The translations under genes were made by a program, and so were the position numbers. Shown piece by piece: positions 17,363 through 26,826 of a stretch of 64,000 nucleotides of DNA (its first letter is position 1; the number at the start of each line of letters is the position of its first letter). The notes under the pieces were generated by a model, which had not been told where the DNA came from, ran no database searches, and saw only the letters and a list, made by a program, of their open reading frames with translations. Source of the stretch: Nocardiopsis ganjiahuensis DSM 45031 (GTDB lineage Bacteria; Actinomycetota; Actinomycetes; Streptosporangiales; Streptosporangiaceae). Where the stretch lies: positions 124,001 through 188,000 of the forward strand of contig NZ_ANBA01000015.1 in NCBI RefSeq assembly GCF_000341085.1, written 5' to 3'.

Positions 17363-17683
17363 TCACCCGCCCTCGGTGAACCTCAGCCGGTACAGCGCGG
17401 AGACGGAGGTCGCGATCTCCCGGCACTGGATGAAGTGCGGCTGGGAGTCCGGGTGCTCGATCGCCTTGTTGAACTCCTCCTCGCTGGCCCACTGCGCGTA
17501 GTTGCACACCTTGGTGCCGTCGAGGCTGGCGTGCACGTTGGCCGAGACGAACCCGGGGAAGTGGCGCATGACGTCCTCCGTCGCCTCGTGCAGGAGTTCC
17601 ACCAGCCTCTCCTGGTCGCGGGGGTCGACTGTGAAGGTGTTGACGAGCGCGATGAGGTCGCGGTCGGTACCGATGACGGCCAT
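17363..17683 (-). CDS. antibiotic biosynthesis monooxygenase (ABM) domain protein
   Basis: This is a small 106-aa ferredoxin-like-fold protein of the ABM family, which includes cofactor-free oxygenases and haem-degrading relatives. The N-terminal strand LIALVNTFTV, the block VMRHFPGFVSANVHASLDGTKV and WASEEEFNKAI fit the family. The ATG at 17683 has AGGAG seven bases upstream. The gene is monocistronic between two plus-strand genes, and no metabolic partner suggests a substrate. Confidence 0.85.
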   Translation of the reverse strand: MAVIGTDRDLIALVNTFTVDPRDQERLVELLHEATEDVMRHFPGFVSANVHASLDGTKVCNYAQWASEEEFNKAIEHPDSQPHFIQCREIATSVSALYRLRFTEGG

Positions 17684-18068
17684 GGTCAGCTCCTGGTGTC
17701 GTCTTCGCCGTGGCCCGCGGTCTCCACCCGTTCCCGGGTCGCGTCCGGACACTTTCCGTGGCGAAGGGGGAACCGTCCGGGGTCACCGAGGGGCGCACCG
17801 GACGCCGACCGGAATCGTGGTACCGGTCGTCGGGGATCGAGGGCGGGCCCGGCCAGACTACGACGTCGCTGGTCAGGCGTCACGCACCTTTCCCGGGCGC
17901 GTCCTCCGGGTGCTCGGGGCGGGGTGCTCGTCCGCACCGTCGGCAGGTTCCCACTCGTACTCCCCCACCCCGAACGATCCGATTTGTGAATTCCTGTGGT
18001 GATGACGCATGATGTACTCGTTTCCCCACATGTAATCGTTTTCATGGGACGTCAGGAGGTGAACCGGA
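17684..18068. other. intergenic region carrying the promoter of the ribose-type operon
   Basis: This is a 385-base gap. TTGTGA (near 17983) with an AT-rich CATGAT about 18 bases later could be -35 and -10 elements for the LacI operon. A LacI-type operator follows at 18031-18044, and a looser copy is at 18013-18026. I see no coding sequence in it. Confidence 0.5.
18031..18044. promoter_or_regulatory. LacI-type operator of the ribose-like operon
   Basis: TGTAATCGTTTTCA matches the CG-centred LacI-family pattern TGnAAnCGnTTnCA. It lies 25 bases upstream of the regulator's GTG. A weaker relative, TGTACTCGTTTCCC, lies 18 bases upstream of it. Autoregulation of the whole operon is the natural reading. 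Confidence 0.65.
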
Positions 18069-19112
18069 GTGGTGAGCATCAAGGACGTCGCCGGGGCGTC
18101 CGGGCTGTCCGTGGCCACGGTCTCCCGGGCGCTCAACGGGCACCCGTCGGTCAGCGACGGGGCGCGGGAGAGGGTCCTCGCGGCGGTCGAGTCGCTCGGC
18201 TACCGGCCCAACGTCGTCGCGCGCTCCCTGCGCACCGACCGGACCGGCACCATCGGCCTGGTGATCAGCGACGTCCTCAACCCCTATTTCACCGAGCTCG
18301 CGAGGTCGGTGGAGGAGGAGGCCCGGGCACTGGGCTACAGCGTGATCATCGGCAACGCCGACGAGCGCTCCGACCTGGAGGACCACCACGTCCGCGGGCT
18401 GCTGGAGCGGCGCATCGACGGACTGCTCGTCTCCCCCGCCGACGGCCGCTCCCCCATGACCCTGGAGGCCGCCGCGGGCCCGACCCCGGTGGTGTTCGTG
18501 GACCGCTGGATCCCCGGGGCCGACGCGCCCGTGGTGCGCGCCGACGGCCGCAGGGCCATCCGCGACCTGGTCGACCACCTGCACGCCCTCGGCCGCCGCC
18601 GGATCGCGGTCATCACCGGCCCGGCCGCCACGACCACCGGCCGCGAACGGATCGACGCCTTCCGCGAGGCCCTCTCCGCCCACGGGATCCCGCTGCCGGA
18701 GGACTACATCGGCCGGGGCGACTTCCAGGCCGAGAGCGGAAGGCTGGCCACCGAACGCTTCCTGGACCTGCCCGAACCCCCCGACACCGTCTTCGCCACC
18801 GACAACCTCATGGCGCTGGGCGCCCTCGACGCGATCGCGGCGCGCGGCCTGCGCGTGCCCGACGACATCGGGCTGGCGGCCTTCGACGACATCCCGTGGT
18901 TCACCCACACCGATCCGCCGATCACCACGATCGCCCAGCCCACCGCCGAACTGGGGCGGGTCGCGGTGCGGGCCCTGGCCGCGCTCATCGCCGGCGAACC
19001 GGTGGCCTCGACCGTCCTGCCCGCCCACCTCGTCGTCCGCCGCTCCTGCGGCGAAGCCGCGACACCGCCCCAGACCGACCGAGCCGCGACCGGAGGAGCC
19101 GCACGTGAGTAG
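18069..19112 (+). CDS. LacI-family regulator of the ribose-type operon
   Basis: This is a 347-aa repressor. An N-terminal LacI HTH (SIKDVAGASGLSVATVSRALNGHPSV) precedes a periplasmic-binding-protein-like sensor domain. VFATDNLMALGALDAIAARGLRVPDDIGLAAFDDIP is a standard sensor-domain block. The GTG start has AGGAGG nine bases upstream. Its stop overlaps the ATPase gene by 8 bases, so the regulator is the first gene of the operon it probably controls. The ligand is presumably the imported sugar or its phosphate. Confidence 0.93.
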   Translation: MVSIKDVAGASGLSVATVSRALNGHPSVSDGARERVLAAVESLGYRPNVVARSLRTDRTGTIGLVISDVLNPYFTELARSVEEEARALGYSVIIGNADERSDLEDHHVRGLLERRIDGLLVSPADGRSPMTLEAAAGPTPVVFVDRWIPGADAPVVRADGRRAIRDLVDHLHALGRRRIAVITGPAATTTGRERIDAFREALSAHGIPLPEDYIGRGDFQAESGRLATERFLDLPEPPDTVFATDNLMALGALDAIAARGLRVPDDIGLAAFDDIPWFTHTDPPITTIAQPTAELGRVAVRALAALIAGEPVASTVLPAHLVVRRSCGEAATPPQTDRAATGGAARE

Positions 19113-20643
19113 TCCGGACGAACTGCTGCGCATCGAGGGCGTACGCAAGGCCTTCCCGGGGGTGGTGGCGCTCGACGACGTCGACTTCGACCTCCGCCGC
19201 GGTGAGGTGCACGCCCTGCTGGGCGAGAACGGAGCCGGGAAGAGCACCCTCATCAAGGTGCTCTCCGGTGCCCACCGCCCCGACCGGGGGCGCGTCCTGG
19301 TGGACGGCGCCGAGGTGGCCGTCCGCGACGCCCAGGACGCCGCGCGCCTGGGCATCGCCACCATCTACCAGGAGTTCAACCTCGTCCCCGACGTGACGGT
19401 GGCCGAGAACATCTTCCTGGGCCGCCAGCCCCGCCGGTTCGGTCTCATCGACAACCGCCGGATGGAGGCCGAGGCCGCCGCCCTGCTGGAGCGGGTCGGC
19501 GTGAACGTCTCCCCCGGCGCCAAGGTGCGCGGGCTGGGCATCGCGCAGCTCCAGATGGTGGAGATCGCCAAGGCGCTCAGCCTGGACGCCCGGATCCTGA
19601 TCATGGACGAGCCCACGGCCGTGCTCACCACCGGGGAGATCGAGCGGCTCTTCGCGATCGCCCGGCGCCTGCGCGACGAGGGTGTGGGCATCGTCTTCAT
19701 CACCCACCACCTGGAGGAGATCGCCGCGCTCGCCGACCGGGTGACGGTCCTGCGCGACGGCCGCTCGGTCGCCCACGTCGGGGCCGACACCCCCGAGGAC
19801 GAACTCGTGCGGCTGATGGTGGGCCGCAGCATCGACGAGCAGTACCCGCGTGAGCGCCCCGAGGCGGGCGAGCCGCTGCTGCGGGTGCGCGGGCTGACCC
19901 GGGCCGGACGGTTCCAGGACGTGGACCTCGAAGTGCGTGCGGGCGAGGTCGTCGGACTGGCCGGCCTGGTGGGCGCGGGCCGCACCGAGGTCGCGCGTTC
20001 GGTGTTCGGCGCCGACCCCTACGACTCGGGTGAGGTGGAGGTCCTCGGCCGCCCCCTGCCCGGCGGTGACGTCCGGGCCGCCATGAACGCCGGGCTGGGC
20101 CTGGTCCCCGAGGACCGCAAGGGCCAGGGCCTGGTCCTGGACGCCTCCGTGGAGGAGAACCTCGGCCTGGTCACCCTGGGACCGACCAGCCGGGCCGGGT
20201 TCGTCGACCTGGCCGGCCAGCGGGCCTCCGCCCGGCGGATCGCCGGCGAGCTCGGGGTGCGCATGGCCGGCATCGACCAGCACGTGCGCACCCTCTCCGG
20301 CGGCAACCAGCAGAAGGTCGTCATCGGCAAGTGGCTGCTGGCCGACTCCCGGGTGCTGATCCTCGACGAACCCACACGCGGCGTGGACGCGGGCGCCAAG
20401 GTCGAGATCTACCGGCTCGTCAACGAGCTCACCGCCTCCGGTCACGCGGTGCTGATGATCTCCAGCGACCTGCCCGAGGTCCTGGGGATGAGCGACCGGA
20501 TCCTCGTCATGGCCCAGGGCCGCGTCACCGGGGAGCTCTCCGCCGAGGAGGCCACGCAGGACGCCGTGATGTCCCTGGCGCTGGCAGCCACCCCCCGAAG
20601 CAACTCAGGAACGAACGGTTTGGAGGGCCACGATGGCCACTGA
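19105..20643 (+). CDS. rbsA: ribose-type sugar ABC transporter ATPase (two nucleotide-binding domains)
   Basis: This is the RbsA/XylG/MglA-type ATPase of 512 aa with two ABC cassettes. The first has GENGAGKST, a degenerate signature (GLGIAQLQMVEIAKAL) and MDEPTAVL. The second has GLVGAGRTE as a degenerate Walker A, LSGGNQQKVVIGKWL and LDEPTRGVD. This asymmetry is normal for the family. GTG at 19105 overlaps the LacI stop, and the gene overlaps the downstream permease by 11 bases. It energises import by the permease/binding-protein fusion. Confidence 0.95.
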   Translation: MSSPDELLRIEGVRKAFPGVVALDDVDFDLRRGEVHALLGENGAGKSTLIKVLSGAHRPDRGRVLVDGAEVAVRDAQDAARLGIATIYQEFNLVPDVTVAENIFLGRQPRRFGLIDNRRMEAEAAALLERVGVNVSPGAKVRGLGIAQLQMVEIAKALSLDARILIMDEPTAVLTTGEIERLFAIARRLRDEGVGIVFITHHLEEIAALADRVTVLRDGRSVAHVGADTPEDELVRLMVGRSIDEQYPRERPEAGEPLLRVRGLTRAGRFQDVDLEVRAGEVVGLAGLVGAGRTEVARSVFGADPYDSGEVEVLGRPLPGGDVRAAMNAGLGLVPEDRKGQGLVLDASVEENLGLVTLGPTSRAGFVDLAGQRASARRIAGELGVRMAGIDQHVRTLSGGNQQKVVIGKWLLADSRVLILDEPTRGVDAGAKVEIYRLVNELTASGHAVLMISSDLPEVLGMSDRILVMAQGRVTGELSAEEATQDAVMSLALAATPRSNSGTNGLEGHDGH

Positions 20644-22585
20644 CACAGCGAAGACCGGTGGCGCCTGGCCCGCCCTGCGCCGTTTCCTCCTGGAGAACGG
20701 AGCGCTGACCGCCCTGGCCGTCCTGGTCGTGGTCATGTCGCTGCTCTCCGGCGACTTCCTCACGGCGCAGAACCTGCTCAACGTGGGTGTGCAGGCCGCC
20801 GTGATCGCGGTCCTGGCCTTCGGTGTCACCTTCGTGATCATCTCGGGCGGGATCGACCTGTCCGTGGGCTCGGTCGCCGCGCTCTCGGCGACGGTGCTGG
20901 CCTTCCTGGCCACGGTCGAGGGGGTGCCGGTCTGGTTGGCCCTGCCGCTGGCCGCCGCCACCGGCACGGCCGCGGGCCTGGTCAACGGCGCCCTGATCGC
21001 CTACGGCAAGCTCCCGCCGTTCATCGCCACCCTGGCGATGCTCTCGGTGGGGCGCGGGCTCTCCCTGGTGATCTCCGAGGGCAGCCCCATCGCGCTGCCC
21101 GACTCGGTGTCCCGTCTGGGTGACTCCCTGGGCGGCTGGCTGCCCGTGCCGGTGGTCATCATGGTCGTGATGGGCCTGATCACCGCCGTGGTCCTGCGCC
21201 GCACCTTCACCGGGCGCGCGATGTACGCGATCGGCGGCAACGAGGAGGCCGCGCACCTGTCCGGGATCCGGGTCAAGCGCCAGAAGCTGGGCATCTACGC
21301 CCTGTCCGGCCTGTTCGCCGCCGTGGCCGGTGTCATCCTCGCCTCCCGTCTGGCCTCCGCGCAGCCGCAGGCCGCGCAGGGGTACGAGCTCGACGCGATC
21401 GCCGCGGTGGTCATCGGCGGCGCCAGCCTCGCCGGCGGTGTGGGCACGGCCTTCGGCACACTGATCGGCGCGCTGATCCTGGCGGTGCTGCGCAACGGGC
21501 TCAACCTGTTGTCGGTCTCCGCCTTCTGGCAGCAGGTCGTGATCGGTGTGGTGATCGCGCTGGCCGTGCTGTTCGACACGCTGCGCCGCCGCTCCGGCGG
21601 TGCGGGCGGCGGTTCGGGTACGGGCGCCGGTGCGGGCGCCGGTTCCGGTGGCGGCCGGGGCCGAAAGGGGATCCAGCTGGCGATCGCGGCGGCCGTCACC
21701 GCGGCCGTGGTGGGCGCGCTGTCCTTCCTCGTGCCCAACTCCTCCTCCGACGGCCCCCGGGTGGGGATGTCGCTGTCCACCCTCAACAACCCGTTCTTCC
21801 TCCAGATGCGCGACGGCGCGCAGGCCGAGGCGGACGAGGCTGGAGTGGACCTGGTCGTCACCGACGCCCAGGACGACGCCTCCCAGCAGGCCGACCAGAT
21901 CCAGAACTTCATCAGCACCGGTGTGGACGCCATGGTGATCAACCCGGTGGACTCCGACGCCGCCGGTCCACCGGTGCGCGGTGCCAACAAGGCCGACATC
22001 CCGGTGATCGCGGCCGACCGCGGGGTCACCGAGGCCGACGTCGAGACCCTCGTGGCCTCCGACAACGTCGAGGGCGGCCGACTGGCGGCCCAGGCCCTGG
22101 CCGAGGAGCTCGGCGAGGAGGGCCGGATCGCCGTCCTGCAGGGCACCCCCGGCACCTCCGCCAGCCGTGAACGCGGCTCCGGGTTCGCCGAGGGCATCGC
22201 CGAGTACCCGGGCATCGAGGTGGTGGCGCAGCAGCCCGCCGACTTCGACCGCTCCAAGGGGCTGGACGTGATGACCAACATGCTGCAGGGCAACGGGGAC
22301 ATCGACGGGGTGTTCGCGGAGAACGACGAGATGGCCCTGGGCGCGGCCGCCGCGCTGTCCTCGCGGGGCGAGGAGGCCGTGGTGATCGGCTTCGACGGCA
22401 CCCCCGAGGGGCTCGAAGCGGTCGAGGGGGGCGTGCTGCACGCCTCCGTCGCCCAGCAGCCCGCAGAACTCGGCCGGGCGGCGGTGCGCAACGCGATCGC
22501 CGCCGCGCGCGGCGAGGCCCTGGAGGAGACCGTGATGGTGCCGGTGGAGGTCGTCACCGAGGAGAACGTCGCCGACTTCTCCTGA
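20633..22585 (+). CDS. fused sugar ABC permease and ribose-binding protein (RbsC-RbsB type)
   Basis: This 650-aa protein joins two normally separate subunits. Residues 1-320 are an RbsC-like permease (VIISGGIDLSVGSVAALSA, GGNEEAAHLSGI). Residues 321-345 are a Gly/Ala-rich linker and 347-367 one extra membrane helix. Residues 375-650 are an RbsB-like binding domain with NPFFLQMRDGAQAEADEAG, VINPVDSDA and IPVIAADR. The extra helix would place the binding domain outside the membrane, tethered to its own channel. There is no lipobox or separate binding-protein gene. No rbsK or rbsD follows; the operon ends at a strong hairpin. Ribose or a related pentose is the likely substrate. Confidence 0.93.
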   Translation: MATDTAKTGGAWPALRRFLLENGALTALAVLVVVMSLLSGDFLTAQNLLNVGVQAAVIAVLAFGVTFVIISGGIDLSVGSVAALSATVLAFLATVEGVPVWLALPLAAATGTAAGLVNGALIAYGKLPPFIATLAMLSVGRGLSLVISEGSPIALPDSVSRLGDSLGGWLPVPVVIMVVMGLITAVVLRRTFTGRAMYAIGGNEEAAHLSGIRVKRQKLGIYALSGLFAAVAGVILASRLASAQPQAAQGYELDAIAAVVIGGASLAGGVGTAFGTLIGALILAVLRNGLNLLSVSAFWQQVVIGVVIALAVLFDTLRRRSGGAGGGSGTGAGAGAGSGGGRGRKGIQLAIAAAVTAAVVGALSFLVPNSSSDGPRVGMSLSTLNNPFFLQMRDGAQAEADEAGVDLVVTDAQDDASQQADQIQNFISTGVDAMVINPVDSDAAGPPVRGANKADIPVIAADRGVTEADVETLVASDNVEGGRLAAQALAEELGEEGRIAVLQGTPGTSASRERGSGFAEGIAEYPGIEVVAQQPADFDRSKGLDVMTNMLQGNGDIDGVFAENDEMALGAAAALSSRGEEAVVIGFDGTPEGLEAVEGGVLHASVAQQPAELGRAAVRNAIAAARGEALEETVMVPVEVVTEENVADFS

Positions 22586-22618
22586 CCGGGTGACTGACTG
22601 ACGGAACGGCTGAATGAC

Positions 22619-22658
22619 CGAAGGAGGGTCCGGGGCACGTGCCCCGGGCCCTCCTTCG
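22619..22658. terminator. bidirectional terminator between the ribose operon and the P450
   Basis: Two 20-base arms (22619-22638 and 22639-22658) are complementary except for one T-G wobble. It lies 34 bases past the fusion gene and 22 bases before the end of the convergent P450. Confidence 0.8.
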
Positions 22659-22679
22659 TGTTCGGGGCAGGGGATCAGG

Positions 22680-24008
22680 TCAGGCGGCCGGGTGCGGGAC
22701 CACGGGGAGTTCGGCGTGGCCGTTGACGAGCAGGGAGGGGACCGGCTCCGGCTCCCGGCCTCCCTCGGCGAGGGTGAGTTCCGGCAGGGCCGCGAACAGC
22801 TCCTCCAGGGCCACGCGTGCTTCCATCCGGGCCAGGTGGGCGCCCACACAGAAGTGCGCGCCGTGCCCGAAGGCCAGGTGCTCCTTGGACTCGCGGTCCG
22901 GGTCGAAGGCCTCCGGGCGGTCCGGGTGCAGGTCCGGATCCCTCCCCGCGGAGCCGAAGGCCACCAGGACGGGTTCGCCCTTCCTGATCAGCACGCCGTC
23001 GAGGTCGATGTCCTCCACCGCGTAGCGCAGCGGCACGTACTTGGTGGGCGGGTCCCGCCGCAGGGACTCCTCCACCACCTCCTCGACCGCCAGCTTCCCC
23101 GAGACCAGGCGCTCCCGGTGCTCGGGGTGGGTGAGCAGGGCGTGCACGGCGCTGGTGATGAGGTTGACGGCGGTCTCGAAACCGGCGCCGATCATGAGGA
23201 TGAGCGTGCCGACCAGGTCCGGGTAGGGCAGCGGATCGCCGCCCTCCGGTGAGAGCAGGTCGCTGGTGAGGTCCTCGGCCGGGTGGGCGCGCCGGTGGGT
23301 CACGAGGATGTCCAGGCAGGCCATGAGTTCGCGCTGTCCGGCCAGGACCTCCTCCGGCCCGGCCGTGGTGTCCACACCCGAGTCCACCGCCGCGCCGAGC
23401 CGTTCCCGCAGTTCCTCGGGGACGCCGAAGAGTTCGGAGATCACCCACATGGTGAGCGGGCGGGACAGCGCGGCGCGCAGGTCGACCACGCCGCCGGGTT
23501 GGGTGTCGGCGAGTCCGGCGATGAGGGTGCGGGCCCGTTCGCGGACGGTGTCCTCCATACGGCGGACCCGGTTGGGGGTGAAGGCGGGGGTGACCAGCCG
23601 GCGCAGCCTCCGGTGCTCCTCCCCGTAGCGGTTGATGAAGCTCTCCAGGAAGACCAGGCGGGCCAGCGGCCAGTCCTGCCCGACCTGGTCGTGCTCGGGC
23701 CAGTGCGCCCGGAAGTCCCGGGAGACGCGCGGGTCCCCCAGCAGGTCCCGGACCAGCTCGTGCCGGGTGACCGCCCAGGCGACCACCCCTCCGGGGAGTT
23801 CGACGCGGACCGCCGGCCCGCTGTCGCGTAGTCGGGCGGTCTCCTCGTGGAAGCCCGTTCCGTCGGTGCGCAGACGGAACGGGCAGCCTGATGCTTCGGT
23901 GTCGGCGGGCGAGGGGATGGCGGCCTCCTGGAGGGTGAGGGGTGGGCCGGAGACGGGTGGATCCGGTGTCGCACCTTCCGTTCTACGTCGCCGGGACCCG
24001 CCTGACAA
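22680..24008 (-). CDS. cytochrome P450
   Basis: This is a soluble bacterial class I P450 of about 442 aa. The I-helix region is MIGAGFETAVN, the K-helix ExxR is in EESLR, and the haem loop FGHGAHFCVGAHLARME (about residues 382-398) holds the axial cysteine. TTG at 24008 has GGAG eight bases upstream, but the first 40 residues are not conserved in character, so the true start may be further in, near the CPF motif of mature P450 N-termini. No ferredoxin or reductase gene adjoins. It lies downstream of adenine deaminase on the same strand, but no functional link is evident. Confidence 0.93.
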   Translation of the reverse strand: MSGGSRRRRTEGATPDPPVSGPPLTLQEAAIPSPADTEASGCPFRLRTDGTGFHEETARLRDSGPAVRVELPGGVVAWAVTRHELVRDLLGDPRVSRDFRAHWPEHDQVGQDWPLARLVFLESFINRYGEEHRRLRRLVTPAFTPNRVRRMEDTVRERARTLIAGLADTQPGGVVDLRAALSRPLTMWVISELFGVPEELRERLGAAVDSGVDTTAGPEEVLAGQRELMACLDILVTHRRAHPAEDLTSDLLSPEGGDPLPYPDLVGTLILMIGAGFETAVNLITSAVHALLTHPEHRERLVSGKLAVEEVVEESLRRDPPTKYVPLRYAVEDIDLDGVLIRKGEPVLVAFGSAGRDPDLHPDRPEAFDPDRESKEHLAFGHGAHFCVGAHLARMEARVALEELFAALPELTLAEGGREPEPVPSLLVNGHAELPVVPHPAA

Positions 24009-24073
24009 CGGCCCCTCTCCGCCTCGGAGGCGCCCACCGCTGGCCGGTTCCGGACGCCGTGGCCCGGCGCCCC

Positions 24074-25783
24074 CTACCGGGCCACGGTCGCCGGCTCCCA
24101 GGCGCGGTCGACCACGCGCACCAGGCCCTTGTCCGTGATCTTCACGCTGGGAGACACCGCCAGGGTCAGGGTGGACAGGCTCATGAACGCGTTGCGGTTC
24201 TGCCAGCCCCAGTCGGCGAGCTCCGCGCGGAGCTCGCGGGAGGCGTGTGCCACCTCGTCGGCCGGACGCTCCGACATGACCCCGCCGACGGGCAGGGGCA
24301 GTCCGGCGCCGGGGCCGTCCTCACGGACCAGCCGCATGCCGCCGCCCCAGGAGACCACCTCGGCGGCGGCGGTGAGCAGCGCGCTCTCGGTCGTGGCGAC
24401 CACCGTGAGGTTGTGGCTGTCGTGGGCGTAGGTCGTGGCGAACGCCCCGGCGCCCAGGTCCTGCCCGGCGACCGGGGCGAAGGCCACCCCGCCCGCCCCG
24501 GTGTGCCGCTCGAAGACGGCCACCACCGCGGTCCGGCCCTGCCAGTCGACGACTCCGCCGCGGACGGGGAGCACCACCTCGTCGGGTTCGGTGTAGGTGT
24601 CCACCCCGTTCACCCGCAGCGAGCGGAAGGTGTGCTCGCCGTCGGGCAGGTCCACCCGCCAGCGCGCCGCCTCGGCCGTCGGGGCGCCGATCCGCACCGT
24701 CCCGCCGAACGGGTGGGTCGGTGCGGGGCCGGGGCCGCTCACCGGGGCGCCGTCGCGGCCCGCGACGGCGCCGCCCGCGACCGTCACCACGGGGGTGAGT
24801 TCGGTGAGCGAGCGCAGCAGGACCAGGTCGGCGCGCTTGCCGGGGGTGACGGTCCCCCGGTCGTCCAGTCCGAGCCGCCTCGCGGGCTGGAGCGTGAGCG
24901 CCCGGAGCACCGAGAGCGGGGGCAGCCCGCGCTCCAGCGCCACCGACCCCACCCGGTCCAGGTGGCCGGTGGTCACGATGGCGTCCACGACGATGTCGTC
25001 GGTGACCAGGCAGAAGTCGGGCAGGTGGGGCAGGTCCAGGAGCGCCCGGACGACCTCCGGGGTCAGACACTTCTCCTGGAGCATCAGCAGCATGCCCAGG
25101 CGGGCCTTCTCCACGGCCACCTCGGCGGTGTTCTTGCAGTGGTCGGAGTCGATCCCGGCCCACAGGTACTCGCCCAGTTCCGCCCCGGACAGGTTGGGGC
25201 AGTGGCCGTCCAGCCGCACCCCCCGGCGGCGGGCGGCGTCGATGATGGCGTGCATGCGCGGGTCGCCGGAGACCACCGCGCGGTAGTCCATCACCTCACC
25301 GAGGGTGGTGACCCCCTCCCACTCCAGCATCTCCGCGATGTCGGTGTCGTCGAGCCGGGCACCGGCCGTCTCGAAGCCGTCGAGCGCGGGCACGCACGAG
25401 GGGACCGCCCAGCGCATGGTCTGCGCGGTGTCCCTGCCCTGCTCGATCATCCAGGCCTGGCCGTCGCGTCCGGCGACGTTGACGATCTCGTGGGCGTCGG
25501 CGAGCACGGTCGTGGTACCGCGCGCGAGCGTGACCCGGGCGAACTCGGCCGGTGCCAGCAGGGAGCTCTCGATGTGCATGTGCGCGTCCACGTAGCCGGG
25601 CGCGACGACGAGACCGGTGGCGTCGAGGGTCTCCGCGGCGTCCACCGGGGTCCCCGGCGGGAGCACCGCGCGGATCCGGTCGCCGACCACGGCGACGTCG
25701 GCGCGCCACACCTGTCCGGTGTGCACGGAGACGACGTCACCGCCGCGGATGAGCAGGTCGGCGCTGAGCTCGGCGTTGAGCAT
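24074..25783 (-). CDS. ade: adenine deaminase (amidohydrolase family)
   Basis: The enzyme converts adenine to hypoxanthine and ammonia in the cytoplasm. It has 569 aa, the usual length for the bacterial Ade family. The metal-site motifs are VDAHMHIESS, ADAHEIVNV and DGHCPNLSG. The C-terminal half has the Ade-specific MRLVREDGPGAGLPLP region. The metal-binding beta-sandwich start is LLIRGGDVVSVHTG. ATG at 25783 was chosen because the upstream extension is low-complexity. It follows the nucleoside hydrolase gene after 44 bases and completes a purine salvage set with that hydrolase and the ABC importer. Confidence 0.95.
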   Translation of the reverse strand: MLNAELSADLLIRGGDVVSVHTGQVWRADVAVVGDRIRAVLPPGTPVDAAETLDATGLVVAPGYVDAHMHIESSLLAPAEFARVTLARGTTTVLADAHEIVNVAGRDGQAWMIEQGRDTAQTMRWAVPSCVPALDGFETAGARLDDTDIAEMLEWEGVTTLGEVMDYRAVVSGDPRMHAIIDAARRRGVRLDGHCPNLSGAELGEYLWAGIDSDHCKNTAEVAVEKARLGMLLMLQEKCLTPEVVRALLDLPHLPDFCLVTDDIVVDAIVTTGHLDRVGSVALERGLPPLSVLRALTLQPARRLGLDDRGTVTPGKRADLVLLRSLTELTPVVTVAGGAVAGRDGAPVSGPGPAPTHPFGGTVRIGAPTAEAARWRVDLPDGEHTFRSLRVNGVDTYTEPDEVVLPVRGGVVDWQGRTAVVAVFERHTGAGGVAFAPVAGQDLGAGAFATTYAHDSHNLTVVATTESALLTAAAEVVSWGGGMRLVREDGPGAGLPLPVGGVMSERPADEVAHASRELRAELADWGWQNRNAFMSLSTLTLAVSPSVKITDKGLVRVVDRAWEPATVAR

Positions 25784-25827
25784 CGGGGTCGGGTTCCCTT
25801 CTGGAGCGTGTTCGCGGTTCTCGGCGT

Positions 25828-26826
25828 TCACGCGGTGTGGTCCGGTCCCGCTGCGTAGCGGGTGATGCCTTCGGTGAGGTGGGCGGAGAAGCCGTCGGCG
25901 TCGACGGTGCGGGCCACGCGCACGTTCCGTGCGCGGTCGGGTGTGCGCAGGTCGGCTACGAGGGCTCCCCGGGTGAGTTCTCCGGAGCACTCCACCGAGG
26001 CGCTGCCCTCCTCCCAGCCGAGCAGCTCGGGGTCGCTGACCGCGGCGACCGCCAGCGCGTCGTGCACGGGTACGGCCGGGACGCCGAACCGGTCCAGGTA
26101 GCGGCGGGCGTACTCGCGCAGCAGGCCTCCGGCGGTCCCTGCGGTGCCGGGCAGGGAGGCCAGGTGTTCGGCGGCCTCCAGCGGGTAGAGCGCGGCACGG
26201 GTCACGTCCAGTCCCACGATCCGTACCGGCAGGCCCGACTCCAGCACGTAGCGGGCGGCCTCCGGGTCGGCGTGGAAGTTGAACTCCGCCGCCGGGGTGA
26301 CGTTGCCCTGGGCGAAGGCGGCGCCGCCCATCACGACGATCTCCCTGAACGCCGGACCGGCCTCGGGGTGCCGGGCGAGCACGGCCGCGACGTTGGACAG
26401 CGGTCCGATCGCGACCAGGGTCAGCTCTCCCGGGGAGCGCAGGGCCTGTTCGGCCAGCCAGTCCACCGCGTGGCCGGGGGTCAGGGGCCGGGGCGGGGAC
26501 GCGGGCAGCAGTCCGCCCAGCCCCCCGGCGCCGTGCATGGGTTCGTCGCGGATGCGGCGGGTACGGGCGATCGGCCCGGCCAGGCCGGGCACCAGCGGCA
26601 GGTCGGCGGGGGCTCCGGCCAGGTCCAGGACGTGTGCGGCGTTGCGGTTCACGTCGGTCAGGGAGACGTTGCCCGCGACCGTGGTCACCCCGCGCACGTC
26701 CAGGTGCGGTGAGGCCAGGGCCAGCAGCAGGGCGACGGCGTCGTCGACTCCGGGGTCGCAGTCGATCACGACGGGCACGGGTCCGGTGGCCGGGCCGGTC
26801 AGCGGGTCGGTCGAGGGGTCGGTCAC
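25828..26826 (-). CDS. inosine-uridine-type nucleoside hydrolase
   Basis: This is a 332-aa ribohydrolase that splits nucleosides into base and ribose. The N-terminal calcium-site motif DCDPGVDDAVALLLAL is intact (D23, D25, D29, D30 region). EFNFHADPEAA and the HDALAVA block near the C-terminus are also present. GTG at 26826 overlaps the binding-protein stop as GTGA, so it is translated with the transporter. Its placement between an importer and adenine deaminase suggests that purine nucleosides are imported and broken down. Exact specificity cannot be read from the sequence. Confidence 0.93.
   Translation of the reverse strand: MTDPSTDPLTGPATGPVPVVIDCDPGVDDAVALLLALASPHLDVRGVTTVAGNVSLTDVNRNAAHVLDLAGAPADLPLVPGLAGPIARTRRIRDEPMHGAGGLGGLLPASPPRPLTPGHAVDWLAEQALRSPGELTLVAIGPLSNVAAVLARHPEAGPAFREIVVMGGAAFAQGNVTPAAEFNFHADPEAARYVLESGLPVRIVGLDVTRAALYPLEAAEHLASLPGTAGTAGGLLREYARRYLDRFGVPAVPVHDALAVAAVSDPELLGWEEGSASVECSGELTRGALVADLRTPDRARNVRVARTVDADGFSAHLTEGITRYAAGPDHTA

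Noticed and set aside
20525..22849. A 774-residue minus-strand frame over the sugar permease fusion
   Set aside because: It mirrors the third-position GC bias of the real gene, has His/Gln/Arg-rich low-complexity sequence and no ribosome site.
22680..24008. P450 as part of the purine operon
   Set aside because: It is co-directional, but 65 bases separate it from adenine deaminase, its start is unclear, and no purine-related P450 role is known to me; it is left as a separate gene.
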